Source: Robertmurraya massiliosenegalensis JC6
Lineage (GTDB): Bacteria > Bacillota > Bacilli > Bacillales > Cytobacillaceae
NCBI RefSeq assembly: GCF_000311725.1
Contig: NZ_HE978512.1
Coordinates: forward strand, 529,218 to 593,217
Length of the DNA stretch: 64,000 nt
Reading direction: 5' to 3'
Part shown: positions 53,076 to 62,695 of the stretch, in pieces
Layout: every line of letters begins with the position of its first letter
Position numbering within the stretch: position 1 is the stretch's first letter
The notes under the pieces: model-generated
The model's database searches: none
What the model saw: only the letters and a program-made list of their open reading frames with translations
What the model was told of the DNA's origin: nothing
Translations under genes and position numbers: made by a program

Positions 53076-54597
53076 TATTGGGACTACCAGTACAAAAGCC
53101 GTGTTATTTAGTGAACAAGGCGAAGTCATTCAACAAGAAAATATCGGATATCCCCTTCATACGCCAGATATATCTACAGCTGAACAAAATCCTGAAGAAA
53201 TTTTTCAAGCAGTTCAACAAGTAATGACATTGATTATGAAAAAACATTCTAAGAAAAAGCTATTATTTGTGTCATTTAGCAGTGCGATGCACAGTGTTAT
53301 TGCGATGGACGAACAGGATCAACCTCTTACTCCAGTTATCACTTGGGCAGATAATCGCAGCGAAGGATGGGCTCGAAAGATCAACGAAGAATGGAATGGT
53401 CATGAAATTTATAGACGGACTGGGACACCGATTCATCCGATGTCCCCCTTATGTAAAGTTGCCTGGATTGTTCATGAACGACCAGAAATTGCGACAAGGA
53501 CGAAAAAATATATTGGAATTAAAGAATATATTTTTAAAAAGTTCTTTCACCAATATGTCGTTGATCATTCGTTAGCATCTTGCATGGGGATGATGAACCT
53601 TCATACGTTAGACTGGGATGAGGAAGCCTTATCGCTTGCAGGAATCACAAGGGATCAATTATCAACGCTTGTTCCGACAACAAAGTCTTTCACCGGCTGT
53701 GATCCTGATTTAGCAAAACAAATCGGCATCGATCCAGAGCTTCCTTTTATCATCGGCGCTAGTGATGGCGTTCTTTCTAATTTAGGTGTCAATGCTTTCC
53801 GAAAAGGTGAAATTGCGATCACGATTGGGACAAGCGGAGCGATTCGCACGGTTATCGACCAACCGCAAACGGATCCAAACGGAAGAACATTTTGTTATGC
53901 TTTAACAGAAAACCATTGGGTTATTGGTGGTCCTGTCAATAACGGCGGTGTGATCCTGCGCTGGATTCGTGATGAATTAGCCTCTTCTGAGATTGAAACA
54001 GCGCAAAGATTAGGAATTGACCCGTATGAACGATTAACGAAAATTGCTGAAGAGGTGCGACCTGGTGCGGATGGATTAATTTTCCACCCCTATCTTGCCG
54101 GGGAACGCGCTCCACTGTGGAATCCAGATGTACGCGGCTCATTTTTTGGATTGACACTTTCCCATAAGAAAGAGCATATGATTCGAGCTGCCCTTGAAGG
54201 CGTTCTATACAATTTATATACAGTATTTCAAGCATTAATCGAATGTATGGATGGTCCTGTGACAAGAATTCAAGCAACGGGTGGCTTTGCAAGATCAACC
54301 GTTTGGAGACAAATGCTAGCCGATATTTTTGAATCGGAGGTCGTCGTTCCCGAAAGCTATGAAAGTTCATGTCTTGGCGCATGCATACTAGGACTTTATG
54401 CGACAGGAAAAGTGGATTCGTTTGAGGTCGTAAACGAAATGGTCGGTGAAACGGTGAAACATACGCCAAATGAAGAAGCAATACAGGAATACCGACAATT
54501 GCTCCCGATCTTCACGAGCCTCTCTACGAAATTAAAAGATGAATATACACAGATTGCAAATTATCAAAGAAACATTGTGAATACAGCAAGACACTAG
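53050..54597 (+). CDS. gntK: Gluconokinase
   Basis: A 515-residue FGGY kinase that phosphorylates gluconate to 6-phosphogluconate. MLGIDIGTTSTKAVLFSEQG and IGTSGAIR are ATP-fold motifs, and GGFARSTVWRQMLADIFE is the FGGY signature. Length and sequence follow B. subtilis GntK (513). The start overlaps gntR; ATGATG behind AAAGGAG. gntZ follows after 43 bp, with no gntP between. Confidence 0.96.
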   Translation: MMNYMLGIDIGTTSTKAVLFSEQGEVIQQENIGYPLHTPDISTAEQNPEEIFQAVQQVMTLIMKKHSKKKLLFVSFSSAMHSVIAMDEQDQPLTPVITWADNRSEGWARKINEEWNGHEIYRRTGTPIHPMSPLCKVAWIVHERPEIATRTKKYIGIKEYIFKKFFHQYVVDHSLASCMGMMNLHTLDWDEEALSLAGITRDQLSTLVPTTKSFTGCDPDLAKQIGIDPELPFIIGASDGVLSNLGVNAFRKGEIAITIGTSGAIRTVIDQPQTDPNGRTFCYALTENHWVIGGPVNNGGVILRWIRDELASSEIETAQRLGIDPYERLTKIAEEVRPGADGLIFHPYLAGERAPLWNPDVRGSFFGLTLSHKKEHMIRAALEGVLYNLYTVFQALIECMDGPVTRIQATGGFARSTVWRQMLADIFESEVVVPESYESSCLGACILGLYATGKVDSFEVVNEMVGETVKHTPNEEAIQEYRQLLPIFTSLSTKLKDEYTQIANYQRNIVNTARH

Positions 54598-54640
54598 GGA
54601 CAACTCCCTTAACAACACGGAGAAAAAGGAGAAGAGAATA

Positions 54641-56038
54641 TTGAATACGATTGGTGTTATTGGATTAGGAGTTATGGGTAGTAATATTGCCTTAAATATG
54701 GCAAACAACGGCGAGAAAGTAGCTGTCTATAATTACACACGAGATTTAACAGATAAGCTCACCGAGAAATTAAATGGTCAAACGGTTACTCCTTATTATG
54801 AAATTGATGCCTTTGTCCAATCATTAGAAAGGCCGCGGAAAATCTTTTTGATGGTAACGGCGGGAGCTGCCATTGATTCAGTCATCCATTCCTTGCTTCC
54901 TCATCTTGAACAAGGAGATATCATCATGGATGGTGGTAACTCCCATTATAAAGATACCGAACGTCGCTATGATGAGTTGAAGGAAAAAGGGCTTGGGTAT
55001 TTAGGAATTGGGATTTCCGGCGGTGAAGTAGGAGCTTTAACAGGGCCATCTATTATGCCTGGTGGAGACCGTGATGTCTATGAAAAAGCTGCTCCGATTC
55101 TTACTAAAATAGCTGCACAAGTGGATGGTAACCCATGCTGTGTGTATATCGGCCCAAAAGGAGCCGGACACTTCGTGAAGATGGTCCATAATGGGATTGA
55201 GTATGCAGATATGCAGCTCATTGCTGAAGCCTATACGTTTTTACGAGAAAAGCTCCAATTATCGGTTGAGGAAATTGCTGATATTTTTGAAGAATGGAAT
55301 GCAGGAGAACTTCAAAGTTATTTAATCGAGATTACTGCTGAAATTTTAAGAAAAAAGGATGAAAAAACAGGACAACCACTTATTGATGTCATTCTCGATA
55401 AAGCGGGGCAAAAAGGAACAGGAAAATGGACGAGTATCCAAGCAATTGACCATGGGATCCCGACATCAATCATTACAGAATCCCTCTTTGCTCGGTATAT
55501 TTCAGCCTTAAAAGAGGAACGTATGACGGCACAATCGCTCTTAACTGGTCCAGAACAGGAGCCGTCTCTGCTAGATAAACAAATATGGGTGGAACTTGTC
55601 AGACAAGCTTTATATATGGGGAAAATTTGTGCTTATGCTCAAGGGTTCAACCAGTATAAAATGACTTCCGAGCTTTTTGACTGGAAACTGCCGTTAAAAG
55701 ATATTGCCCTCATTTTCCGTGGTGGCTGCATCATCCGTGCACAATTTCTAAATGTAATCAGCGAAGCGTACGAAGAACAAGATCGTTTAGCAAATTTATT
55801 AATCGCACCTTATTTTGCTGAGAAGATGAAAGATTATCAAAATGGACTGCGAAAAGTCGTTTGTGAGGGAATCGTGTCAGGAGTTGCATTTCCTTGCCTC
55901 AGCTCTTCCTTGACCTATTATGATAGCTATCGTACTGGAAGATCCAACGCTCACTTACTTCAGGCACAACGTGATTATTTCGGTGCCCATACGTATGAGC
56001 GCACAGATGCTGAAGGATTTTTTCATACGAATTGGTGA
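54641..56038 (+). CDS. gntZ: 6-phosphogluconate dehydrogenase, decarboxylating
   Basis: A 465-residue NAD(P)-dependent enzyme giving ribulose-5-phosphate. The Rossmann motif is GVIGLGVMGSNIALNMANNG. Substrate residues lie in GISGGEVGALTGPSIMPGG and KMVHNGIEYADMQ, with Lys in IGPKGAGHFVKMVHNGI. The start is TTG behind AAAAAGGAGAAG. It completes the pathway encoded by gntK. A hairpin CCTACAaaaTGTAGG with TTTT follows the stop and may terminate the operon. Confidence 0.95.
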   Translation: MNTIGVIGLGVMGSNIALNMANNGEKVAVYNYTRDLTDKLTEKLNGQTVTPYYEIDAFVQSLERPRKIFLMVTAGAAIDSVIHSLLPHLEQGDIIMDGGNSHYKDTERRYDELKEKGLGYLGIGISGGEVGALTGPSIMPGGDRDVYEKAAPILTKIAAQVDGNPCCVYIGPKGAGHFVKMVHNGIEYADMQLIAEAYTFLREKLQLSVEEIADIFEEWNAGELQSYLIEITAEILRKKDEKTGQPLIDVILDKAGQKGTGKWTSIQAIDHGIPTSIITESLFARYISALKEERMTAQSLLTGPEQEPSLLDKQIWVELVRQALYMGKICAYAQGFNQYKMTSELFDWKLPLKDIALIFRGGCIIRAQFLNVISEAYEEQDRLANLLIAPYFAEKMKDYQNGLRKVVCEGIVSGVAFPCLSSSLTYYDSYRTGRSNAHLLQAQRDYFGAHTYERTDAEGFFHTNW

Positions 56039-56047
56039 TGGTAAGCT

Positions 56048-56310
56048 CCTACAAAATGTAGGAAGCTTTTGGTTTGCCTAATTCGAGCCAACCATCTCTC
56101 CCCCTTAAGCGGAGTTTTTCCTGTTATCTCCTCAAAGGAGTCCCTTTTTGGGGAAATAACGGAAGATTTTCCGCTTATGGAGAGCAAAATCGTTTATTTG
56201 AGCATTTTTTGAGGGAATAGCAGGAATTTTTCCTGTTATTTCGGCTCTTTTTCATGATGCTTGCTCATTAAGCGGAATTTTTCCTGTTATGTTTTCATAC
56301 CGATATTCCT
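56048..56310 (+). repeat. Dispersed ~229-bp intergenic repeat, copy C (with shared flank)
   Basis: The core 56082-56310 matches 971-1200 and 37723-37951; the flank with the CCTACAaaaTGTAGG hairpin (56048-56062) is shared with copy B only. Most of the 56039-56452 gap is this repeat. Confidence 0.88.
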
Positions 56311-56415
56311 ATTAAAAGTAGTACATTGATAACAGGACCCATCACTATGCAAAAGTGATAGATCGGATACTAGAATCTCTCTTAGAGCCGCTATAGAAAT
56401 CATGATTTATCGTTC

Positions 56416-56450
56416 AAAAAAAGCTCTCCAGGATCCCGGAGAGCTTTTTT
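56416..56450. terminator. Convergent terminator, gnt operon / purine permease
   Basis: AAAAAAGCTCTCC pairs with GGAGAGCTTTTTT around an AGGATCCC loop; A and T runs on both sides. Confidence 0.92.
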
Positions 56451-56452
56451 GA

Positions 56453-57742
56453 TTAACCCATTATATGAAAAACAAAGTTGAAAAGAAATAGACTGGCAAT
56501 GACGTATAGCGTCACCGAGACTTCTTTCGCTTTTCCAATCGCAATTTTCAAGATCGGATACAAAATGAATCCAACGGCAATTCCATCTGCAATGCTGTAC
56601 GTGAAAGGAATCATGGCGATGATAAAAATCGCTGGAAAGCTTTCACTCAAATCTCCTAAATTCAGATTACGAATGTTTTGCAGCATTAATCCACCAATAA
56701 TGATCAAGATCGGCGCAACGGCGCTATTCGGGATCAGTTTAATGACCGGAATAAAAAATGCGGAAAGAAGAAACAAAAGACCGGTCGTCACAGTCGTTAA
56801 ACCTGTTCTTCCGCCTGCAGCCATTCCTGCGGTACTTTCTACTGTTGCTACTGTCGGGCTTGAACCAAACAGACCGGATAGAAAGACAGATACCGAATTA
56901 GCTTGAAATGCACGGGAAAATCGGTCTGAACGATTAATGAAAGAAACATGACCATGTACCAATCCGATGTTTTCAAAGACGAGCACCATCGTTAAGGAAA
57001 AGACCGCAATCCAAAAACCTAATGAGAGGATATTGTCAAAAGACAAGGCCCCAAATACCCCCATATAATCAGAAAGAGAAAAGGCGTCTGCCTCTGATTG
57101 CTGGAAATCAATAAGTCCAAAAGCCCAAGCCAGCACCGTTCCCACCACGACTGTAATGAGAAAGTTTCCAGGTACATTGCGTAAAAATAAAATGATCGCT
57201 ATGAGAAATGTGAACACCGTTGCCAGCACTTGCGGTTCGCCTAACTCCCCTAATGCAATAATCGAATTGGTACCCTTTTCGACAATGCCCCCCTTTTCAA
57301 GGCCAATGAGCATGAGAAAGAATCCAAGTCCAATCGTGATCGCTTCTTTTAAGGACTGGGGAATTGCCTCACTCAGTGTTTTAGAAAAGCGTGAGAATGC
57401 CACGATCATAAAAATGATCCCTGAAACAAAGACAACGGCTAGTGCTTCTTGCCATGACATCCCCATCGATTGAACAATGGTGTACGAAAATAAGGCATTC
57501 ACGCCCATCCCTGGTACGAGGAGAATCGGAACATTTGCCCAAAAACCCATCAGTAAGCAACCTACAAAAGAGGTGATAATCGTCGCTAAAATTGCCGCTT
57601 CTAATGGAATTCCCGCTTCTGATAGAATCAGAGAATTGACCGCAATAATATAGACGATCGTAAAAAAGCTCACAATTCCTGCTAGCAGCTCCCGCTTGAT
57701 CGTTGTCTCATTCTTTTCCAGTTGAAAAAGTTGATTAAACAT
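56453..57742 (-). CDS. NCS2 (AzgA-type) purine permease, PbuG/PbuO-like
   Basis: A 429-residue transporter with about 13 helices. AzgA-family features include ELLAGIVSFFTIVYIIAVN, PGMGVNALFSYTIV, ESTAGMAAGGRTG and the helix 10 region. It imports hypoxanthine, guanine or adenine with protons. In B. subtilis PbuG and PbuO (YtiP) are the close types; I cannot separate them. The 185-bp leader shows no purine-riboswitch core. Single gene between terminators. Confidence 0.9.
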   Translation of the reverse strand: MFNQLFQLEKNETTIKRELLAGIVSFFTIVYIIAVNSLILSEAGIPLEAAILATIITSFVGCLLMGFWANVPILLVPGMGVNALFSYTIVQSMGMSWQEALAVVFVSGIIFMIVAFSRFSKTLSEAIPQSLKEAITIGLGFFLMLIGLEKGGIVEKGTNSIIALGELGEPQVLATVFTFLIAIILFLRNVPGNFLITVVVGTVLAWAFGLIDFQQSEADAFSLSDYMGVFGALSFDNILSLGFWIAVFSLTMVLVFENIGLVHGHVSFINRSDRFSRAFQANSVSVFLSGLFGSSPTVATVESTAGMAAGGRTGLTTVTTGLLFLLSAFFIPVIKLIPNSAVAPILIIIGGLMLQNIRNLNLGDLSESFPAIFIIAMIPFTYSIADGIAVGFILYPILKIAIGKAKEVSVTLYVIASLFLFNFVFHIMG

Positions 57743-57927
57743 CTATAATACCTAACTATTCAATTAGCCCTCTCCCTACCCGCTCTCCCTAAAAAATAGG
57801 TGAGCCACAATCAATAATTCTAGCAAACAACTCGCATTCTGCCAAGATTTATGAAATAACAACTATTTTCCAGCACAAATAAGCACAATGAATCTTATCA
57901 TTCACTGTGCTTTGACGTTAACAAACA

Positions 57928-58941
57928 TTATTTACTTTTCCTCACTCTTAAGAAACCATCAACAGCATCCCAAACTAATGCTAGTAACCATAGAATAAAT
58001 AGCCAGATTGTCGTTTTCTCCCAAATAACCTTAACTACATTATAAGCTTCACTCCCAGAAGAGATAAGCCCATTTTCAATTAATTGATTCATAAAGTTTG
58101 GATTCCAAATAGCCGGCTCTGCAATGATGAATAGTAAACCAATACAGGAAATGATATTTACGATAGTTGTAAATAGAACAAGCTTCATCGTCCATCTTCC
58201 ATAAATTAATTTCACGCATTCCTTTATGATCCCAAAACCGAACATCAATACAATAAAAAAGAAATAATAACCATACAATTCTTCGTTAAAAATTGGAATT
58301 ACCTTACGAAACTTCCCATCTTCAAAGAACCACACACCGAAGTACTCATGAGAAAATCCGAATATCACCAATAAAATAATTAGAATTACTATTCCAGTTA
58401 TTGCTTCTCCTCGCTTTACTTGCCCTTTTGGATCTGGAATTGCTGGTAAATCAGAAGGTGCCCAGCCTTGCTTTATCTTCTTAGTCGTCTTGTTCAACTC
58501 TTTCTCAGCTGAAAATTGAATCATCGCAAATACAAATGTCGTCCAGCCATAAGCCATCGGTAGGCCAGTTACTAAGGAAATGATACAAGAAATGAAAGAT
58601 TGTAAAATAGAAGGTGGATCCAAAATAATGTTGATGATAAACCCCACTCCAATAACAGCCCCAGTGGAAATTAATGCAATTTTTAATACCATCATATAAG
58701 GATCGAATAACTCTGGACCAATTAAATAGCGCTTACTTTCTCGGTATTTTTCTGCTAATTTCCGTGGTTCCCCTAACTCCAGCAAGACTTCCTCTACATG
58801 CTCTTCTATCCCTTGACCATCTTGCACTCGTTCTTCAAGCATATCTTCAATTAAACTACGCAGCTCTTTAGCAATATCATCCCTTTGTGAATGGGGGAGT
58901 TTTTGTGTCACTGCGTAAATATACCGTTCAATGGTTTCCAT
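57928..58941 (-). CDS. HAAS-domain membrane protein (PadR partner)
   Basis: A 337-residue protein. The N-terminal ~75 residues are a HAAS-type helical domain (ELRSLIEDMLEERVQD, EVLLELGEPRKLAEKYRES). About seven membrane helices follow (~90-335). Genes of this type regularly pair with PadR regulators and act in membrane signalling or envelope stress, but exact function is unknown. Its ATG directly abuts the padR stop (TAA-ATG), with GGAGGTAAT inside padR. Confidence 0.85.
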   Translation of the reverse strand: METIERYIYAVTQKLPHSQRDDIAKELRSLIEDMLEERVQDGQGIEEHVEEVLLELGEPRKLAEKYRESKRYLIGPELFDPYMMVLKIALISTGAVIGVGFIINIILDPPSILQSFISCIISLVTGLPMAYGWTTFVFAMIQFSAEKELNKTTKKIKQGWAPSDLPAIPDPKGQVKRGEAITGIVILIILLVIFGFSHEYFGVWFFEDGKFRKVIPIFNEELYGYYFFFIVLMFGFGIIKECVKLIYGRWTMKLVLFTTIVNIISCIGLLFIIAEPAIWNPNFMNQLIENGLISSGSEAYNVVKVIWEKTTIWLFILWLLALVWDAVDGFLRVRKSK

Positions 58942-59289
58942 TTAATTACCTCCTTTGTTTTCAAGCAGTGTATCTAAGCTTTCCACCATACTTTTCCACT
59001 CGACAACAAGTTGTTCAAAAACTTCTTTTCCCGTTTCACTCAGAAGATAATATTTCCGAGGTCTGGCTTCATTTGTATCCCATTTACTTTCCAAAAGTCC
59101 TTGCTTTTCTAATCTGCGAAGTAAAGGATACAAGGTCCCCGGTTCCACCGGGAAATCCCTCTCCTCTAAGGAAGCTACAAGAGAATAACCGTACTGTGGT
59201 TCGAACAGTTGACTTAAGACGCCAATTGTCAGTGTCCCTCTTCTTAACTCCTGCATTAATTTATCTAAATGTTCATTTGTATCGTTCAT
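58942..59289 (-). CDS. PadR-family transcriptional regulator
   Basis: A 115-residue winged-helix regulator with ELRRGTLTIGVLSQLFEPQYGY, PVEPGTLYPLLRRLEKQGLL and the wing RPRKYYLLSETGKE. The ATG at 59289 follows AGGAGTTG. It is co-transcribed with the HAAS membrane protein and probably represses its own promoter at 59309-59338. Confidence 0.92.
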   Translation of the reverse strand: MNDTNEHLDKLMQELRRGTLTIGVLSQLFEPQYGYSLVASLEERDFPVEPGTLYPLLRRLEKQGLLESKWDTNEARPRKYYLLSETGKEVFEQLVVEWKSMVESLDTLLENKGGN

Positions 59290-59308
59290 ATCATCAACTC
59301 CTATTTTT

Positions 59309-59338
59309 ATAATACTGTGCGTCATACACTATTGTCAA
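59309..59338 (-). promoter_or_regulatory. padR promoter with operator in the spacer
   Basis: On the minus strand TTGACA (59338-59333), 18 nt, TATTAT (59314-59309). An inverted repeat ATACTGT-N7-ACACTAT (one mismatch, 59312-59332) fills the spacer, as expected for PadR autoregulation. Confidence 0.75.
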
Positions 59339-59381
59339 ACCTATATTATTAAATAATGTAAAATATTGAATAAATATATTA

Positions 59382-59412
59382 AAAAAGTCATCCCAAATAC
59401 TTCTTGGAATGA
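59382..59412 (-). terminator. Second terminator after the EIIA gene
   Basis: On the minus strand GTCATtCCAA pairs with TTGGgATGAC, followed by TTTTTT. It backs up the terminator at 59447-59476. Confidence 0.65.
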
Positions 59413-59446
59413 CCTCAAATCATTTAACAGTACTCATTTTTGATAC

Positions 59447-59476
59447 AAAAAAAGTGAAGATATCCATCTTCACTTG
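59447..59476 (-). terminator. Terminator after the EIIA gene
   Basis: On the minus strand AGTGAAGAT pairs with ATCTTCACT and is followed by seven T residues. Confidence 0.85.
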
Positions 59477-59491
59477 CGTTACGTTCGATCA

Positions 59492-59983
59492 TTATTTTAC
59501 TTCTATAGTTAAGATTTCATCCTGACCGGCACGGACAGATTGCTTTTCACTTTTCGAAATCGACTGCATTTGATCCGTGTTTGTGATGATGACAGGAATC
59601 ATATCACTAGCAGCTTTCTCTCTCACTAACTCTGGATCAAAGGTAATTAATTTGTCTCCAGGTTTTACAGAATCTCCTGTTGCTACATGAGCTTCGAAGC
59701 CCTCACCATTCATCTCGACAGTTTCAAGTCCGATATGGATTAAGATTTCAACGCCATTCTTCGTTTCAAGCCCTACGGCATGCTTTGTTGGGAACACTTG
59801 AACGATTTTCCCTTCAATTGGGGAAACAACTGTCCCATTTAAAGGTTTAATCGCAACACCATCTCCCATCATTTTTTGAGAAAAAACTGGATCTGGCACT
59901 TCTGATAATGGAATGATCTCTCCATCCACAGGTGAATAAATGGGAACTTTCGTCTCTTTTTTACCAAATAATTTGGACAACAT
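59492..59983 (-). CDS. PTS EIIA (glucose type, Crr-like)
   Basis: A 163-residue soluble phosphocarrier. It starts with IYSPVDGEIIPLSEVPD and carries the two active histidines in PTKHAVGLET and VEILIHIGLETV; the second is phosphorylated by HPr. It ends the mal cluster. MalP (63985) and TreP (22840) both lack EIIA domains, so this protein could serve both. Shine-Dalgarno AAGGTGG. Confidence 0.95.
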   Translation of the reverse strand: MLSKLFGKKETKVPIYSPVDGEIIPLSEVPDPVFSQKMMGDGVAIKPLNGTVVSPIEGKIVQVFPTKHAVGLETKNGVEILIHIGLETVEMNGEGFEAHVATGDSVKPGDKLITFDPELVREKAASDMIPVIITNTDQMQSISKSEKQSVRAGQDEILTIEVK

Positions 59984-60001
59984 AAAAAATGACCACCTTT
60001 C

Positions 60002-60454
60002 TTATGAAAAGATTGTTAATTTTAATAAAATAAATCCAGCAAATAGTGATAATACAAGGAGAACTCCTGCCACTAGCTTTTCAACGGTTGTTAATGGTTG
60101 TGGAATTGAAGTGGATGGGAGCTTTCTTTTTGCTAAAAAAGCAAGAATCACCATAATGATATTCCCTACAACTAATTGAGAAATCAGCATAAACGTAAGG
60201 AATCGGTCTCCTCTCCCTTTTCTCACTCGTTCCTCTTTTGGGATTTGATTAAGAAAATGACCCCATATCGGATTAATAAAACCAATCAACATAATAACCG
60301 CATAGATGGGCTGTGAATTCAAAAAACCTTCAATTGATTGCTCGCTACCCTGTATGACTAAAAATAAATAAACCACATAGAGAATGGGAATCAGTACCGA
60401 TAATATGAGGATTGTTGTATACCATTTGTTTGTGTTATTCTGTTGTATCTTCAT
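60002..60454 (-). CDS. Four-helix membrane protein of unknown function in the mal cluster
   Basis: A 150-residue protein with four predicted helices (about 12-34, 46-66, 88-110, 125-148) and a short cytoplasmic loop PKEERVRKGRGDR. I recognise no family. The ATG at 60454 lies inside the end of malR, with AAAGGAG upstream, so it is coupled to malR and lies 18 bp before the EIIA gene. Its position suggests a part in alpha-glucoside uptake, but that is positional only. Confidence 0.75.
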   Translation of the reverse strand: MKIQQNNTNKWYTTILILSVLIPILYVVYLFLVIQGSEQSIEGFLNSQPIYAVIMLIGFINPIWGHFLNQIPKEERVRKGRGDRFLTFMLISQLVVGNIIMVILAFLAKRKLPSTSIPQPLTTVEKLVAGVLLVLSLFAGFILLKLTIFS

Positions 60455-61211
60455 TATCGTCTCGCTCCTTTTCAAGCGCAAAATTCAAATATCCTCTATA
60501 AATAAGGTCTAGAATAGAAAATAACCCGATAAAGGATCGATGTTCAAAACCATAATATCGCCCAAGCTTTGTCGACTCATAGTAAACATTGTACGTAGAA
60601 AGTTCTGCTAGCTTATTATTTTTGAAGCTAGTAATTGAAAGTGTCGGAACCCCTCGGAAAGAGAGTTGCCTAACACTATTCATAATATTGGTCACATCAC
60701 CGCTTAATGAAATGATCATGACAAGGTCGTTCTGCTTAATTCGAGAAAGAAGAATATCAAATTCCCGTTCTGCTGGGATAATGAACATCTTTTTATCACA
60801 GGCAATGAGATTGCGTGATAACTCTTCCATTGCATTCTTTTGACCCCAGCCAGTTGCAAAGCCATAAATGGTTTCTGCCTCATGGATATGCTGATAAACC
60901 GGTTCCATTTGATTCTGTTTAAATAATTTCCTTGTCATCTCGATCTCTTCTACTTGAATGTCAAATAGATTTTGATGTTCTTTCATCTCTAATTGTTCGT
61001 TTTTTAGACTATACTTAAACTCACTATAACCACTAAAGCCTAATTTCTGTGTCATTCGTAAGATTGAAGACTTAGACATAGCACATGCCTTTGCCAATTC
61101 CATTATACTCATATTGCTACAGGCATCGATATGATTGAGAACATATTGTAATGTTTCTAAATCATTTTCTGTTAATTTATCATAATGTTTGTTGATTAAA
61201 TCCTGAAGCAT
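60435..61211 (-). CDS. malR: RpiR/MurR-family regulator (MalR/GlvR-like)
   Basis: A 258-residue regulator. The N-terminal HTH_6 domain has IMELAKACAMSKSSILRMTQ, and a SIS sugar-phosphate domain follows (~105-240, VMIISLSGDVTNIM). B. subtilis MalR activates malA-malR-malP in response to maltose-6-phosphate. The ATG at 61211, 8 nt after GGAGGG, is preferred to the ATG six bases earlier. Downstream of malA in the same operon. Confidence 0.9.
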   Translation of the reverse strand: MLQDLINKHYDKLTENDLETLQYVLNHIDACSNMSIMELAKACAMSKSSILRMTQKLGFSGYSEFKYSLKNEQLEMKEHQNLFDIQVEEIEMTRKLFKQNQMEPVYQHIHEAETIYGFATGWGQKNAMEELSRNLIACDKKMFIIPAEREFDILLSRIKQNDLVMIISLSGDVTNIMNSVRQLSFRGVPTLSITSFKNNKLAELSTYNVYYESTKLGRYYGFEHRSFIGLFSILDLIYRGYLNFALEKERDDNEDTTE

Positions 61212-61296
61212 ACTCATTCCCTCCAACAAATCGCATAACAATTCTATTATAGCCTTTTATCGGGAGAGAGCATAATAAATACCAGTTTACAAATAG

Positions 61297-61327
61297 GGGG
61301 AGAGCCGCTCGTTCGACTTCTCCCCTT
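61297..61327. terminator. Stem-loop between malA and malR
   Basis: GGGGAGA (61297 on) pairs with TCTCCCC, extended by GCCG/CGAC-type pairing. The T tract lies on the plus strand; on the minus strand only CTATTTG follows, so it may be an mRNA stabiliser or weak attenuator within the operon. Confidence 0.45.
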
Positions 61328-61334
61328 TTTTTGA

Positions 61335-62672
<1,338 letters not shown>

Positions 62673-62695
62673 TTATGTTTCTCTGCCTTAACTCT

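Noticed and set aside
57743-57927. Purine riboswitch before the purine permease
   Set aside because: The leader lacks the conserved three-way-junction core and no terminator/antiterminator pair was seen.
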